DNA of 64,000 bases from Erythrobacter sp. NAP1 (lineage in GTDB: Bacteria > Pseudomonadota > Alphaproteobacteria > Sphingomonadales > Sphingomonadaceae): positions 186,001 to 250,000 of the forward strand of contig NZ_CH672390.1 in assembly GCF_000152865.1 (NCBI RefSeq), read 5' to 3'. Positions 50,563 to 59,212 of this stretch are shown piece after piece. Within the stretch, counting starts at the first letter, position 1, and every line of letters starts with the position of its first letter. Made by a program: the position numbers and the translations under genes. The notes beneath the pieces were generated by a model. That model was not told where the DNA came from. It did not search any database and saw only the letters and a program-made list of their open reading frames with translations.

Positions 50563-51681
50563 CTATTCGCCCACGACTTTCCCGCCGCTCATCATCTCGA
50601 CGATCTGGTCGAGCTGTTTCGAGGAACGCAGGTGCAAATCGCGCTGCGGGAACGGGATCTCGACGTCGTTTTCTTTGAACAGCTGCCAGATGCGCATGTA
50701 GACGTCGGACCGGATGTTCGCGAGGCCTTCTTCGGGGTCCTGAATCCAGAAGCGGATCTCGAAATTCACTGAATTATCGCCGAATTCCATGATGTTGACG
50801 CGCGGCTTGGGGCGTTTCAGAATTCGGTTGGTTTCGGCAACCGCCTGATAGAGCAGCTCGGTCACGAGGTCGAGATCGCTGTCGTAAGACACACCGACGG
50901 GCGCCTTCACGCGAACGTCGCGGCTTGAGTAGGACCAGTTGACCACCTGGTTGACCATCAGGTTTTCGTTCGGGATCAGGTGTTCGGTCTGATCGCGGGT
51001 AATGACTGAAATCGCGCGGATGCCGATTTTGCGGATCTGTCCCACCGCCTCGTTGCCCGCCTGATCGGTGACGGAAATCACGTCGCCGGGCTTGATCGAC
51101 TTGTCCAGCAACAGAAGGATGCCTGAAATCAGGTTGCCGAAGGTTTTCTGGAGGCCGAAACCGATGGCAAGACCGAATGCACCGCCGAAAAATGCAAGGG
51201 CAGTCAGGTCGATACCGACGAGGTCGACCGTGATCAGAAAGGCCAGCGTCCAGATGACGATGGTCAGCAGCTTTTCCGCCAGAACCTTCTGCGCCTCGTC
51301 GAAACGGGAGACTTTGCCAAGCACGCGGCGCGCTACGCGGGTGAGCGTCCACGCAACCGTAATGACAAGACCGATCGTGGCGATCAGGAACAGCACGTCG
51401 AAAGCAGAGACGCGAATGTCTCCGACCACCAGCGCCCAGCTATCGAGCGTATCGATCAGAGCGCCCAGTGTTTCGCTACGCGACGCAATCGCCTCCTTCG
51501 ACCCTTCTGCGACGCCGACGATTTCCTGAACCTGCTCGCTTTCCTCGGCATAGCTCCAGATCTGGCCGGGTTGCAGGTCTTCAGGCGCTTGCTCGACGGG
51601 TGCCTGACCCTCCGCGCCTTCCTGGGCTTCGTTGGCCGGATCGTTGATCGTCTCAGGTGCGGTAGGCGTGGTCGCGGTCAT
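50563..51681 (-). CDS. MscS-type mechanosensitive ion channel
   Basis: A 372-residue membrane protein with an 85-residue Glu/Pro-rich cytosolic start, three predicted helices and the MscS cytosolic beta domain (IKPGDVISVTDQAGNEA and IPNENLMVNQVVNWSYSSRD). It may release solutes on hypo-osmotic shock. Its ATG overlaps the end of metC by four bases, so it is co-translated with sseA and metC. Confidence 0.88.
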   Translation of the reverse strand: MTATTPTAPETINDPANEAQEGAEGQAPVEQAPEDLQPGQIWSYAEESEQVQEIVGVAEGSKEAIASRSETLGALIDTLDSWALVVGDIRVSAFDVLFLIATIGLVITVAWTLTRVARRVLGKVSRFDEAQKVLAEKLLTIVIWTLAFLITVDLVGIDLTALAFFGGAFGLAIGFGLQKTFGNLISGILLLLDKSIKPGDVISVTDQAGNEAVGQIRKIGIRAISVITRDQTEHLIPNENLMVNQVVNWSYSSRDVRVKAPVGVSYDSDLDLVTELLYQAVAETNRILKRPKPRVNIMEFGDNSVNFEIRFWIQDPEEGLANIRSDVYMRIWQLFKENDVEIPFPQRDLHLRSSKQLDQIVEMMSGGKVVGE

Positions 51682-52895
51682 GAGTTATCCAGTTGCGAGA
51701 GCGCGCGTTCAAGGTCCGCAATCAGGTCCCCTGACTCTTCAAGCCCTATCGATAGGCGAACGGCTGGCCGTGTGCCACCCCCGCTGATGAACGTAGGCGA
51801 GGCCATGACGTCGCGGTGCTGATGCGGGAATATAGGGAGGGCAAGGCTCTCAAAGCCGCCCCAGCTGTAGCCGATCCCGAACAGGTCGAGGGCATCCACC
51901 AATCTTCCACTCGCATCGGGGTCATCGGAGTTCAGGACGAAGCTGAACAGCCCGCAGCCGCCGGTAAAATCACGCGTCCAGAGCTCGTGGCCCTGCGATC
52001 CTTCGAGCATCGGACACATGACCTCGGCAATCTGTGGTTGCTGGGCGAGCCACTGCGCAATTTGCAGCGCGCTCGCTGTCGATTGCTTGAGCCGAACGGC
52101 CATCGTGCGCAGCCCGCGCGCGGCGAGCGCTGCATCATCGGGTGAGACCACCTGCCCCAATTGCTGAGACGTGCGGCGCAACGCCTTGTACCACCGCTCC
52201 CCGGCGCTGGCCGAACCCATCATCAGGTCAGAATGTCCGCCAACATGCTTGGACAGGCTCTGCATTGTGATGTCGCAGCCATGGTTGAGCGCGGCGAAAC
52301 CGAGCGCGCTCGCCCAGGTGTTGTCGATGAGCGTCACCGCTCCCGCCTCGCGCGCAGCCGAAGCGAAAGCGGGCACGTCGCACACTTCCATCGTCAGGCT
52401 GCCGGGGCTTTCGAACCACACGGCCCGCGGCGAATGTTCGCCCAGCGCGTTTTCGAACGCGCCAAGGTCCAGCGGGTCGAAGAAAGCATGCGCGATGCCC
52501 ATGCGTTTGAGTAAACCTGTCGCCATGCTGCGCGATGGATCGTAGGAATTGTCGCTCATCAGCAGCGTGTCGCCGGGCTTCAACACTGCGAGAAGCGCCC
52601 CCGCGATCGCTGCTACTCCGCTGGGATAAAGCACAGTGCCAAAAGCGCCGGGCTCAATCTCGGTCAAGGCTTCGGCCAGCGCCCACTGGGTCGGAGCGCC
52701 CCGCCGCCCGTAGAAGAATTCGCCATCACTGTTGGAGCCCGTAGCTGCCTTGCGCTGCGCTTCACTCTCGTAGAGATGCGTCGAGGCTCGCCACACTGGC
52801 GTGTTCACAACGCGCCCTGTCCATTCCTCTCGGCGACCGGCGCGCGTAACGCGCGAGCCTGGCCCCAGATGCTTGTCGTCGCCAGCGCCGCTCAT
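51678..52895 (-). CDS. metC: Cystathionine beta-lyase
   Basis: PLP enzyme of the Cys/Met metabolism family that splits cystathionine into homocysteine. The 405-residue protein has the PLP-binding MQSLSKHVGGHSD (the lysine forms the Schiff base), DNTWASALGF, and the C-terminal RLSIGLEESGDL. The ATG at 52895 overlaps the sseA stop by four bases. Metabolic neighbours (sseA, cysK) agree with sulfur amino acid catabolism or synthesis. Confidence 0.9.
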   Translation of the reverse strand: MSGAGDDKHLGPGSRVTRAGRREEWTGRVVNTPVWRASTHLYESEAQRKAATGSNSDGEFFYGRRGAPTQWALAEALTEIEPGAFGTVLYPSGVAAIAGALLAVLKPGDTLLMSDNSYDPSRSMATGLLKRMGIAHAFFDPLDLGAFENALGEHSPRAVWFESPGSLTMEVCDVPAFASAAREAGAVTLIDNTWASALGFAALNHGCDITMQSLSKHVGGHSDLMMGSASAGERWYKALRRTSQQLGQVVSPDDAALAARGLRTMAVRLKQSTASALQIAQWLAQQPQIAEVMCPMLEGSQGHELWTRDFTGGCGLFSFVLNSDDPDASGRLVDALDLFGIGYSWGGFESLALPIFPHQHRDVMASPTFISGGGTRPAVRLSIGLEESGDLIADLERALSQLDNS

Positions 52896-53761
52896 GACCC
52901 GGTCACATCCGCTGGGCCTTGCGCTTTTGGAGTTGCCGGATCGGCCTCCCACTCCTGCCAACTGCCATCATAAAGTCGCACGTCCTGCTTTCCTGCCAGC
53001 CTTGCAGCAAAAAGGAGGACGCTTGCGGTGACGCCGCTTCCGCAAGTGGCAACAAGCGGGCGTTGCATATCGACGCCTGCTTGCTCGAATTCTGCGCGAA
53101 GGGCGGCGGGCGATTTGAATGTGCCGTCATCGGCGTACACCGCGCTAAACGGCAGGTTCAAAGAACCGGGAATACGGCCGTTCTGCCCACCATGGACCGG
53201 GTCGATCCCGCTACCGAAAACCCGATCGGCTGCTCTTGCGTCGAGCACTTGCTCAGCGCCGGTTTCGAGATTGGCAAGCATCTCGCCCTTTGTCGCGACG
53301 TTGTTATCATCGCGAAGAACTGCCGGAGCTGCGGCGGGAAACTCGTTGACGCCGCTTTCAAGCGGGTGCCCCTCAGTCTTCCATCTCGCCAGACCTCCAT
53401 CGAGGATCGCAACATTTGCAAGCCCATGCGACGTCAACGCCAGCCAGGCGCGCGCACTCGTCTTCACCGCGCTGTCGTCGTAGAGCACAATGCGGTGTTC
53501 GTGTGTTATGCCAAGCTGCGCAATCCTCTCGGCAACTTGCCCTGCTGTGGGCAGCGCCGAGGGAACTGGCGATCCCCCATCGGTCAAGGTTTCAAGATCG
53601 AGAAAGCGTGCGCCGGGAATATGGCCAGCTTCAAACTCGGCGCGCGGGTCGCGATTAGCAGCGGGCAAATGACGCGATGCGTCAAGCACGGCGATGTCGG
53701 CGGCTTCGAGATTGCTGGCAAGCCATTGGGTCGAAACAAGGATCGGAAACGCGTCAGCCAT
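52892..53761 (-). CDS. sseA: 3-mercaptopyruvate sulfurtransferase
   Basis: A 289-residue double-rhodanese enzyme. The N-terminal domain is inactive and the C-terminal domain carries the catalytic Cys in ATCGSGVTA, the CGSGVTA loop typical of mercaptopyruvate sulfurtransferases and not thiosulfate ones. The ATG at 53761 (MADAFP) is preferred over the TTG at 53770. First of the three-gene operon. Confidence 0.91.
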   Translation of the reverse strand: MADAFPILVSTQWLASNLEAADIAVLDASRHLPAANRDPRAEFEAGHIPGARFLDLETLTDGGSPVPSALPTAGQVAERIAQLGITHEHRIVLYDDSAVKTSARAWLALTSHGLANVAILDGGLARWKTEGHPLESGVNEFPAAAPAVLRDDNNVATKGEMLANLETGAEQVLDARAADRVFGSGIDPVHGGQNGRIPGSLNLPFSAVYADDGTFKSPAALRAEFEQAGVDMQRPLVATCGSGVTASVLLFAARLAGKQDVRLYDGSWQEWEADPATPKAQGPADVTGS

Positions 53762-53809
53762 CTTACGCAATGACTAGCGTGGCTGGTTGCGCGCGCCAAG
53801 CTTTGCCGA

Positions 53810-55453
53810 TCAGACCGCCTCTGTATCGCCCGAGGCTGGCTGCGAGACGGGCTGCTTCAGCGGCTGCGCGCGCATTGGAGGCAGGCTTCCCGGAGGCCCG
53901 TCGAGAGGGAGAGGGTGGACCCGCGTGTCGCTTGCGGCGCTTGGCGTGCCGAGGACGAAGCTACGAGTGGTGGCGACCACGCCCTCGCCTTCGAGAGTGA
54001 CATGAAGCAGCGGGATGAATAGGGGCTTTGACCCCTGACGGATTGCAGTGACTTCGGCGAGCGGAAGTTGCATCTTGCCCGTGACCCGGCGGCTTTGTTG
54101 CGGGCCGATACGCTCGATCGTGGCGATAGGCTGTCCCCCGCCCGCAGGTGCGGCGTTGCCGCCTCCCTTGCGAGCGCAGGCAAGCTTTGCGGCAACAGTG
54201 ACGTCGCGCACAGCCCGGTCTGACCGGTTCGCCACTTCCAGGCTGAACTCGATCATGAACATCATCATGCTGCGCGAGGCGAGCGGGATATCGATTTCAA
54301 GGTCGATACGCGCCGGTTCGACATTGGTATTCGGCGCTGCTGATGCGACAGTCTCGGGCGGGGCCAGATCGGGTTCGGGTCGGACACTTTCTTCAGGCTC
54401 CGAACGAACGGTCTCACCATCCTTATCGTCTGCCGCTGGCGTTTCCTCTGCCCGTTCTACATCGTCGGTTGCGCCCGCACCGCCAGATGGCTGTTGCGGC
54501 TTGGGATCGCGGCCGGGAATCGCACCGAGGACGCCGGAAGCAAGGACCGTGTTGGGGATTTCCTGCCCGTTCAGCTCCTCACGCCGCCTGCGCCACCAAA
54601 TGACACCCGCGAGCACGGCGAGTAGGCCAAGCAGCACCGCGAAGGCCGCAATGACCCGGTTTTGGGTGCTGTCGAGCGGGTCTGCGGGAGTGAAGCCGGT
54701 CTCAGATACTGGCGCGCTGGTGCGAGACCCCGAATTCGAACCCGATCCGATCTCTCCGTCTCGGCCAACGTCGTACCAGTCATCGGGACCAACCGGGGCA
54801 AGCTCTTCACCTTCTGGCCCCAGCGTCTCAAATCCCGGCTGGATCCGATCGCCCAATGGAACCTGGGTACCGGAAGCGGGATCATCGACGAAAGTTTCCT
54901 CGACCGGCTCGGGCGGAGGCGGCGCTACCTCTCTCGCGGGTGCGGGATCTGACGGAGGAGCGGGGCGCCGTGTCAGAGTGCGATTGAGACGCAGCGGTGC
55001 GCTCGGCGCGGGAGTCGCCGTCGCGGCTGGTCGCGGCGTCGAACGGGTTGGCTGCCGGGTAGGCGCGGTGCGGCTTGTCGGAGGTGTGCTGGACCGCTCT
55101 TGTGTCTGTTGGGCAGGCGCGCTTGCAGCCGGGGTCTGCTCAACCGGTTGTGTTGCAGTGGGTGTCGGCGTTGGTGCGGACTCTTGCGGCGCCTGAGTGG
55201 CACGCGGAGCCGGAGTTGGCGTGGGTGTCGGCGTGCGAATGACGCGCGGCCCGATTTGTACGCCAGCGCGCTCATCTACAGGGCCCTGCGGAGCACTTGT
55301 CGAGGTCGGTGTCGGCGTTGGCTGCGGCAAAGAGAAGGTCCGCTGCGCAGCCAACGGACTCGCCAGAACCAGCGATGTCGCGACCGCAATCCCACTTACA
55401 AGCGGGAGTGGGCGGCTCGTACAAAGCGAAATCAGGGGCGGCGCGCGCATCAT
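53810..55453 (-). CDS. Large Pro/Thr-rich membrane protein, unknown function
   Basis: A 547-residue protein with a signal peptide, then about 220 residues that are extremely rich in Pro/Thr/Ala/Arg, with TPTPTP and related runs. A transmembrane helix ([21 protein letters not shown]) is followed by a basic stop-transfer (RRRRE) and an acidic linker. The C-terminal beta-type domain (about 375-505) contains [19 protein letters not shown]. The N-terminal half would be outside the membrane. I recognise no family; a role as a glycosylatable or wall-associated protein is speculation. Confidence 0.65.
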   Translation of the reverse strand: MMRAPPLISLCTSRPLPLVSGIAVATSLVLASPLAAQRTFSLPQPTPTPTSTSAPQGPVDERAGVQIGPRVIRTPTPTPTPAPRATQAPQESAPTPTPTATQPVEQTPAASAPAQQTQERSSTPPTSRTAPTRQPTRSTPRPAATATPAPSAPLRLNRTLTRRPAPPSDPAPAREVAPPPPEPVEETFVDDPASGTQVPLGDRIQPGFETLGPEGEELAPVGPDDWYDVGRDGEIGSGSNSGSRTSAPVSETGFTPADPLDSTQNRVIAAFAVLLGLLAVLAGVIWWRRRREELNGQEIPNTVLASGVLGAIPGRDPKPQQPSGGAGATDDVERAEETPAADDKDGETVRSEPEESVRPEPDLAPPETVASAAPNTNVEPARIDLEIDIPLASRSMMMFMIEFSLEVANRSDRAVRDVTVAAKLACARKGGGNAAPAGGGQPIATIERIGPQQSRRVTGKMQLPLAEVTAIRQGSKPLFIPLLHVTLEGEGVVATTRSFVLGTPSAASDTRVHPLPLDGPPGSLPPMRAQPLKQPVSQPASGDTEAV

Positions 55454-55577
55454 GCGGGTTTTTCTTCGCGGTTCTTATCGTTCTTGCGGCGAGCATATGG
55501 CCAGTTGCGTGGCTATCACCGCTCGGGGTGTTTTCACCCAACGTGACATAATTCGCAAATCCTGCCCGTCCAGTTCC

Positions 55578-55593
55578 TCGCTTGCAAGCGAGC
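55578..55593. other. Perfect 16-base palindrome upstream of queF
   Basis: CTCGCTTGCAAGCGAG is fully self-complementary and ends 23 bases before the queF start. It could be a regulator binding site or a leader hairpin; no preQ1 riboswitch consensus was identified in the 163-base gap. Confidence 0.3.
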
Positions 55594-55616
55594 GCCTTTC
55601 GCGGCAACAGCGCGGC

Positions 55617-56090
55617 ATGGAAAGCACACCTGAAAACCCCCAAAGCGCGCCCGCATTTCTGGGCAAGGATACTCCGCTGCCCGCTTCTCCTGAGGAAGCG
55701 CAGCTTGATTACGTGCCCAACCCGCGCGCCGGATCCCTTTTCCTCGTGCGGTTTGCAGCGCCCGAATTCACTTCGCTGTGCCCGGTGACGAGCCAGCCTG
55801 ATTTCGCCCACCTCGTGATTGATTACGCGCCCGGTGAGACAATCGTCGAATCGAAGAGCCTTAAGCTCTTCCTCGGCAGTTTCCGCAACCACAACGGCTT
55901 TCACGAGGATGTGACAGTCGGGATCGGTCAGCGGCTGTTCGAGGAAATGAAGCCCAAATGGCTGCGCATCGGCGGCTATTGGTATCCGCGCGGCGGCATT
56001 CCGATCGATGTATTCTGGCAAAGCGGCGCTCCGCCCGAGGGGCTGTGGCTGCCCGATCAAGGTGTCGCCCCTTATCGCGGGCGTGGTTGA
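55617..56090 (+). CDS. queF: NADPH-dependent 7-cyano-7-deazaguanine reductase QueF
   Basis: Converts preQ0 to preQ1 in queuosine synthesis. The 157-residue protein is the short YkvM-type QueF, with active-site Cys in [13 protein letters not shown], the QueF motif [15 protein letters not shown] and the HNGFHEDV segment. The frame is open far upstream across the antisense gene, but the ATG at 55617 is where the family begins. Ends before a strong terminator. Confidence 0.94.
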   Translation: MESTPENPQSAPAFLGKDTPLPASPEEAQLDYVPNPRAGSLFLVRFAAPEFTSLCPVTSQPDFAHLVIDYAPGETIVESKSLKLFLGSFRNHNGFHEDVTVGIGQRLFEEMKPKWLRIGGYWYPRGGIPIDVFWQSGAPPEGLWLPDQGVAPYRGRG

Positions 56091-56112
56091 GGCGAGCCAC
56101 TGATCATTAAAG

Positions 56113-56150
56113 AAGCGGCGCGGTCACCTTTGGAGTGCCGCGCCGCTTTT
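56113..56150. terminator. Bidirectional terminator between queF and the CHAT gene
   Basis: An 11-base stem (AAGCGGCGCGG with CCGCGCCGCTT) and 14-base loop followed by TTTT on the plus side. The flanking A-run at 56109-56114 gives a T-tract on the minus side as well. Confidence 0.85.
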
Positions 56151-56170
56151 CGTCTGAGGATGCGTAGTTC

Positions 56171-59100
56171 TTAGTTGCCGATCGGCTTGGCGCCATCGCC
56201 GAGCACGATAAACGCGGCCCAATAGAAGGGGTGCGAGGTGTTCGGGTCATCCATCAGTTGGCGCTGCGCATCGCCGAGTGAGCCCGACAGGCCAGCGGAC
56301 TGGTCGCCCGAGATCAGACCTTGCACAAGCCGCTGTGTCGCATCGAAGTCGTCAGGCACCGGCCAGTGGCTTGCAACCACCGCTCGCGCGCCTGCGCCAA
56401 CGAAAGCGCGCACCAGGCCATCGAGCGCGTAATTGCCGCCCCCAATCACACCCGCTTCACGCGAAGCTGCGGTGGTCGCCATGCCAGCCGTATCACAAGC
56501 CGACAGGATCACGACATCGGCGTCGAGTTCGAGGTCGAAGATTTCCTTGAATGTCAGCAAACCGTCGGATGCTTCGTTCCCGAACGAGGTGACAAGGGCA
56601 GGGCGGGCAGGGCAATTCGGGCGCGGCGCAGTGACGAGACCGTGCGTTGCGAAATGCACCACCCGGTATTCCGATAGCTCTTCGTTCTTGAGAAGCGCGG
56701 TGTCGGAAAACTCCTCCTTGATCGCGACATTGCTGTTTGCTTCGCCATAGCGTTGTGCGGCGAAAAACAGCTCACCCGGATCAATCGGATCGCGCCATGT
56801 GTTGAGGCCCCAAGCACACGGATCGCTAGATGGCTCACGTCCGGTCGGGAGCGCGTTCGAGCCGAGACCAAGATACGCCTTGGTAGCTTTTGATGGAGCG
56901 ATCTCGCGGATGTTCAGAAACCCGCGCGGGCTCACCGCGATAGAGACATCGCGCGATTTGCCCAGCCAGTCGATGCCGCGATAATCGAAAAGTTCCTCGT
57001 CCGTCTGCGCATCGGCGGTGCGTTCGAGATAGGCGTCAACGCCCTCTTGCGAAGCGATGAGCACCTGCGGAGGCAATTGCAGCATCGGGCCATCTGGCTC
57101 GAAGATCAGGTGCTTGATGCTTGCCATTTCGGCTTCGACCGGCCCGAACAAGGTCAGGTAAAGCTCGCGGGCACGCTCCACGTCGTACGGGTAGGTCGTG
57201 GTCTCGCCAGCTTCGTAGATGACGATTGAGTCGCGAATGAAGGCGACCGCATCGTCCAGTTCATCGAGGCCGCCTTCGATCTTGAAGCTGCGGGCGTCCT
57301 TTTGGGTGATCCACAACGTGAAGACTTCTTCGCCTAGAAGCACGACCTTGTAATAGGCCTCGCCCGGTTTGAGCGCGGCCTGCAATTCGGAGAGTTGCAG
57401 GCGCGTGGGCGACAGGGCGCGGAAGCGCGGGAAGTCAGCAAGTTTCGAAACCAGTGCAGTCTGTTCTGCGCGCAGATATTCGAGCGTCTCACGTGCCGCG
57501 ACCAGTCCCTCTGCCTGAAGCGGCGTGGGGTCGGTCAATGCTGCGAGACGGTCAGCACGCGCTTGCGTACGCGCAATCTGACGGCTGCGGTTGCGCGAGA
57601 GGCGGAACAGGGCGGAAGCCTCGTCGTCGCCTTCGGACATCTGGCGAGCCAGAATAGCCTGCGTTTGAGCAACGCCGGGTCGTTGGAGCAATTGTGAGGC
57701 GGCGAAGAATTCTGATGTCGCCTCAGGAGTGCCCTGTTCGGCGAGCAGCTCGAAATATGGTTGGAGCAGGTTGCGCAAGCTTGCACCGCTATCGGTGGTG
57801 TTCTGGGCGCGGTCGACGACCTCACCGTACAGCGCACGCGCTTCATCATCGCGGCCGATGCGCAGCAGGAAGCCAGCCTTGCGGGCATAGGCGGCCAGCA
57901 GCACAGGCGATTGCGGATAATCGCGCGAAATTGCCTTTGCCGCGATGTCGTAGGCGGCGATGGCGACGTCGTTTCGGCCCAGTCCTTCCGCGACCAGCGC
58001 GCGCTCGATTGCGATTTCCGAACGCAACCAGCGCGCTGAGGCAACACGCCCTTCACGGACGTCAGCAATCCGGCTGTCTGCCTGCCGCAGGAGCCTGCGG
58101 GCGTCTTCTAGCCGGTTCTGCTGGCGTGCAATCGAACCGGCGATGGCATCTGCCTGAGCGTCGAGCAGTTCGGCACGTTCGAGCGGCGAGAGGCCGAGCT
58201 CGACGCCGCCGATCCGTTGGAGCGCGACATTCTCCCGGTTGATCTGAGCTGAGAGCGGATTGTCGATGAAGCCCTCGCGGATCGAGAGCGTCTCGGTCTG
58301 CGCCGTCACTTCGCGCATTTCTGCTGCCAGCGCATCGAGCGCGGCTTCTGGGAAGCGGCGGTTGAGGAAATTGATCGCGCGGTAATTGCGGATCAGTCTC
58401 TGTGCGACGCCGTCATTGCGGGTCAGCGAGGCATCGGCCTGGTTGAAGAGCCGCTCGGCAGCGCGGAAATTGCCAAGGTTGCTCTGTTGCAGCCCCTGGT
58501 TTGCCAGCACTTCTGCATAGGCGGAAGTGCTCTGCTGGGTGCGGCCAAGCAGGTTCTCGAAGAACTGCCCGCTTTCGGCAAACCGACCTGAATTGTTGCG
58601 AAGATAGGCTTCGGTAAGCGCATCGAATTCGCTCAAGGCACCTGCCTGGACGCGGGCGAAGGCCGCGGCGTCGCTGACTTCGGTCTGGGCAACCTGTATC
58701 GTGCCTGGAAGCGCGCGGTCATTCACCACAGAAGCAACCGCGAGGCGCAGGACCGGGTCATATCCGGCGAGCCCTTCGACGATGTAAGTGCGTCCATCGC
58801 GCTCGAACGTGTAGCTGCGATAGGAGATGCCGATGACCTGATCGGTGCAGGTCAGCTTGGTAACGTCGCCGACCATGTCGATGCTGTCGGTTTCCGGCGT
58901 CTGGCAAAGCGCTTCTTCACCCGCACCGCTTGGCTGAGCGCTCACGCCCGAAGGATCGCGCAGGACCAAGAGCGTGCCGACCGCGCCAGCCGCGTCGCGG
59001 CAGGTCAGGCGGTAAGCTCGGTCGAACATGCCTTTGAGGCGCGGTTCGGCAGGCGCGTTCTGCGCTGTGCAGCGCACGCCTGCATCGCCTACCCGGAAAT

Positions 59101-59212
59101 TGGTGCGGATCGAGAGAGGCACGTCCTGCGAGGCCGCAGGCGTCACCATCAGCGCCCCGGTGAGGGTCATCGCCGCACCGGTCGCTGCCAAGACGATATT
59201 CCTGATCTTCAT
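56171..59212 (-). CDS. CHAT-domain protein with TPR-like helical region
   Basis: A 1013-residue exported protein. A signal peptide (to about residue 30) is followed by a small cysteine-containing domain (about 35-150). Next come about 400 residues of TPR-like helices (SNLGNFRAAERLFNQADASL and related) and a C-terminal CHAT domain (about 700-1010). The caspase-like dyad is present: His857 in HFATHG and Cys906 in LSACDT. CHAT-TPR proteins are cysteine peptidases or their relatives. Its ATG overlaps the stop of the giant repeat protein by four bases (ATGA), so the two are made together and probably act on or with each other. Confidence 0.88.
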   Translation of the reverse strand: MKIRNIVLAATGAAMTLTGALMVTPAASQDVPLSIRTNFRVGDAGVRCTAQNAPAEPRLKGMFDRAYRLTCRDAAGAVGTLLVLRDPSGVSAQPSGAGEEALCQTPETDSIDMVGDVTKLTCTDQVIGISYRSYTFERDGRTYIVEGLAGYDPVLRLAVASVVNDRALPGTIQVAQTEVSDAAAFARVQAGALSEFDALTEAYLRNNSGRFAESGQFFENLLGRTQQSTSAYAEVLANQGLQQSNLGNFRAAERLFNQADASLTRNDGVAQRLIRNYRAINFLNRRFPEAALDALAAEMREVTAQTETLSIREGFIDNPLSAQINRENVALQRIGGVELGLSPLERAELLDAQADAIAGSIARQQNRLEDARRLLRQADSRIADVREGRVASARWLRSEIAIERALVAEGLGRNDVAIAAYDIAAKAISRDYPQSPVLLAAYARKAGFLLRIGRDDEARALYGEVVDRAQNTTDSGASLRNLLQPYFELLAEQGTPEATSEFFAASQLLQRPGVAQTQAILARQMSEGDDEASALFRLSRNRSRQIARTQARADRLAALTDPTPLQAEGLVAARETLEYLRAEQTALVSKLADFPRFRALSPTRLQLSELQAALKPGEAYYKVVLLGEEVFTLWITQKDARSFKIEGGLDELDDAVAFIRDSIVIYEAGETTTYPYDVERARELYLTLFGPVEAEMASIKHLIFEPDGPMLQLPPQVLIASQEGVDAYLERTADAQTDEELFDYRGIDWLGKSRDVSIAVSPRGFLNIREIAPSKATKAYLGLGSNALPTGREPSSDPCAWGLNTWRDPIDPGELFFAAQRYGEANSNVAIKEEFSDTALLKNEELSEYRVVHFATHGLVTAPRPNCPARPALVTSFGNEASDGLLTFKEIFDLELDADVVILSACDTAGMATTAASREAGVIGGGNYALDGLVRAFVGAGARAVVASHWPVPDDFDATQRLVQGLISGDQSAGLSGSLGDAQRQLMDDPNTSHPFYWAAFIVLGDGAKPIGN

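Noticed and set aside
55197..55616. N-terminal extension of queF
   Set aside because: The frame is open upstream but runs antisense through the Pro/Thr-rich gene and has low-complexity sequence; QueF similarity begins at the ATG at 55617.
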